This document shows positions 63,139 through 64,000 of a stretch of 64,000 nucleotides of DNA, piece after piece. The notes under the pieces are model-generated. The model had not been told where the DNA came from and ran no database searches. It saw only the letters and a list, made by a program, of their open reading frames with translations. Where the stretch lies: positions 1-64,000 of the forward strand of contig NZ_AYYR01000044.1 in the NCBI RefSeq assembly GCF_001435975.1. The letters run 5' to 3'. The position numbers and the translations under genes were made by a program. This stretch comes from Secundilactobacillus collinoides DSM 20515 = JCM 1123 (GTDB lineage: Bacteria; Bacillota; Bacilli; Lactobacillales; Lactobacillaceae). The stretch's first letter is position 1. Each line of letters begins with the position of its first letter.

Positions 63139-64000
63139 ATGTCAGCAACCATTTCATCCGTTCAAGTATATCCAATTGCAGTACCACTCAAATCCCCGTT
63201 TAAAACCGCGCTTCGAACGGTCACTACCGCAGAGAGTCTTCTGGTCCAAATTACCGATTCAGACGGTGTCACCGGACTTGGCGAAGCTGCACCGACTGCA
63301 GCAATCACGGGCGACACTTCAGCCAGCATTCGGTATGTGATCGAAAACGTCATTGCACCCAAAATAATTGGGGCCTCGTTAGCTGATTCTGAAGCGCTCA
63401 AGGCGTTGATTGAGACCAGTATTGTCAATAATCATAGTCCCAAAGCAGCGTTAAACATTGCGGTTAATGATTTATTAGCGAAACATTACGGTGTCCCCCT
63501 GAATGAACTATTAGGCGGGTATCGTCAGCAGATCGAAACGGATTATACGGTCAGCGTTGGGACGACCGACGCCATGGTGACTCATGCCCAACAACTGGTT
63601 AAAGAGGGATTTGATACCCTCAAGGTTAAGGTTGGAAATCAGTCGCCATTTGATGATGTGAAACAGGTCCGTGCCATCCGAAAGGCGGTCGGCTCTGAGA
63701 TTAAAATTCGGCTGGATGCCAATCAGGGGTGGCAGAAAAAGCAAGCCACTGTTGCAATCAATACAATGTATGAAGAGGGGCTGAATCTGGAATTGGTTGA
63801 ACAACCGGTGCCAGCGGCTGATTTTGAAGGCATGGCTTATGTCACGGCCCACACACCGATTCCAATCATGGCGGATGAAAGTATTTTCTCCGTGGCTGAT
63901 GCACTTCGGCTCTTAAATATGGATGGCTGTGATATTATTAACCTAAAGCTGATGAAGGCTGGCGGCATTGACAACGCGCTGAGAATTAACACCTTGGCGG
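63139..64000 (+). CDS. Dipeptide epimerase, enolase superfamily (partial, cut by window end)
   Basis: The first 287 residues of a MR_MLE-type enolase-superfamily enzyme. LKVKVG (about residues 157-162) carries the catalytic KxK lysines, and metal ligands are in RLDANQGW (about 191-198), VEQPVP (about 219-224) and ADES (about 244-247). The pattern fits L-Ala-D/L-Glu epimerases, which act in murein peptide recycling. The ATG at 63139 follows AAGGAAAGGA. The 3' end lies outside the window, so substrate residues near the C-terminus cannot be checked. Confidence 0.88.
   Translation, partial: MSATISSVQVYPIAVPLKSPFKTALRTVTTAESLLVQITDSDGVTGLGEAAPTAAITGDTSASIRYVIENVIAPKIIGASLADSEALKALIETSIVNNHSPKAALNIAVNDLLAKHYGVPLNELLGGYRQQIETDYTVSVGTTDAMVTHAQQLVKEGFDTLKVKVGNQSPFDDVKQVRAIRKAVGSEIKIRLDANQGWQKKQATVAINTMYEEGLNLELVEQPVPAADFEGMAYVTAHTPIPIMADESIFSVADALRLLNMDGCDIINLKLMKAGGIDNALRINTLA

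Overview
The window looks like chromosomal DNA from a low-to-mid GC member of the Lactobacillaceae. The gene content and order fit a lactobacillus: an spx-mecA-coiA-pepF-spxH-relQ-nadK-rluD block, a mraZ-to-divIVA division and cell wall (dcw) cluster ending in a T-box-controlled ileS, and an arginine deiminase (ADI) locus. TTG and GTG starts behind strong Shine-Dalgarno sites are common. Recurrent promoters have the form TTGnnn-17-TACACT or TTGnnn-17-TAAACT. The species cannot be fixed from sequence reading alone; the ADI locus would suit an arginine-using heterofermenter of the Levilactobacillus/Lentilactobacillus/Secundilactobacillus type.

Layout. (1) 0-5 kb is an accessory-looking edge: a possible insertion-sequence end, a DUF2075 ATPase, a CopB-type copper ATPase behind two CopY-type operators, an HmoB-like monooxygenase and an MBL hydrolase. 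(2) 5-13 kb holds the Spx/MecA/SpxH proteolysis and stress block with CoiA and PepF, then RelQ-NadK-RluD. (3) 13-17.5 kb has a butanediol-type dehydrogenase, CutC, an AI-2E-family permease and TrmL preceded by a possible small RNA. (4) 17.5-38 kb has FtsK, two small membrane proteins and the dcw cluster (mraZ rsmH ftsL pbp2x mraY murD murG ftsQ ftsA ftsZ sepF yggT ylmH divIVA), then T-box-ileS. (5) 38-45 kb has a cold shock protein, nudF, a MacP-like small membrane protein, mtnN, cysteine desulfurase, DUF1831, mnmA, a phosphatase and a TPR protein. (6) 45-56 kb has recD2, prs, an amidase, an orphan OppA, MurQ under two cre-like sites, an aldo/keto reductase and a LacI-type regulator. (7) 56-63 kb is the ADI locus arcA-arcB-arcC-arcR-arcD-argR. 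(8) The right edge cuts a dipeptide epimerase gene.

How the genes work together. The ADI genes form a complete arginine-to-ornithine pathway: ArcD imports arginine, ArcA and ArcB degrade it, ArcC makes ATP, and a Crp/Fnr regulator and an ArgR protein control it. The cysteine desulfurase and MnmA supply 2-thiouridine in tRNA. Spx, its ClpXP adaptor SpxH and the ClpC adaptor MecA sit within 5 kb of each other. The dcw genes make peptidoglycan precursors and the divisome.

The most unusual signal is a repeated palindromic element with two full copies, at about 28.87-28.99 kb (inside the dcw cluster, just before the ftsQ ribosome binding site) and 53.87-53.99 kb (just before the -35 of the aldo/keto reductase). 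Their stem sequences differ but remain self-complementary (apparent compensatory change), while the loop and both flanks are conserved. Each is preceded by a degenerate extra copy of its left half. Other unexplained structure: two possible small RNAs (16.8 and 38.1 kb), a long hairpin between arcB and arcC, an exact 28-bp tandem duplication covering a stop codon and ribosome binding site at 44.4 kb, and inverted repeats in front of spxH and mecA.
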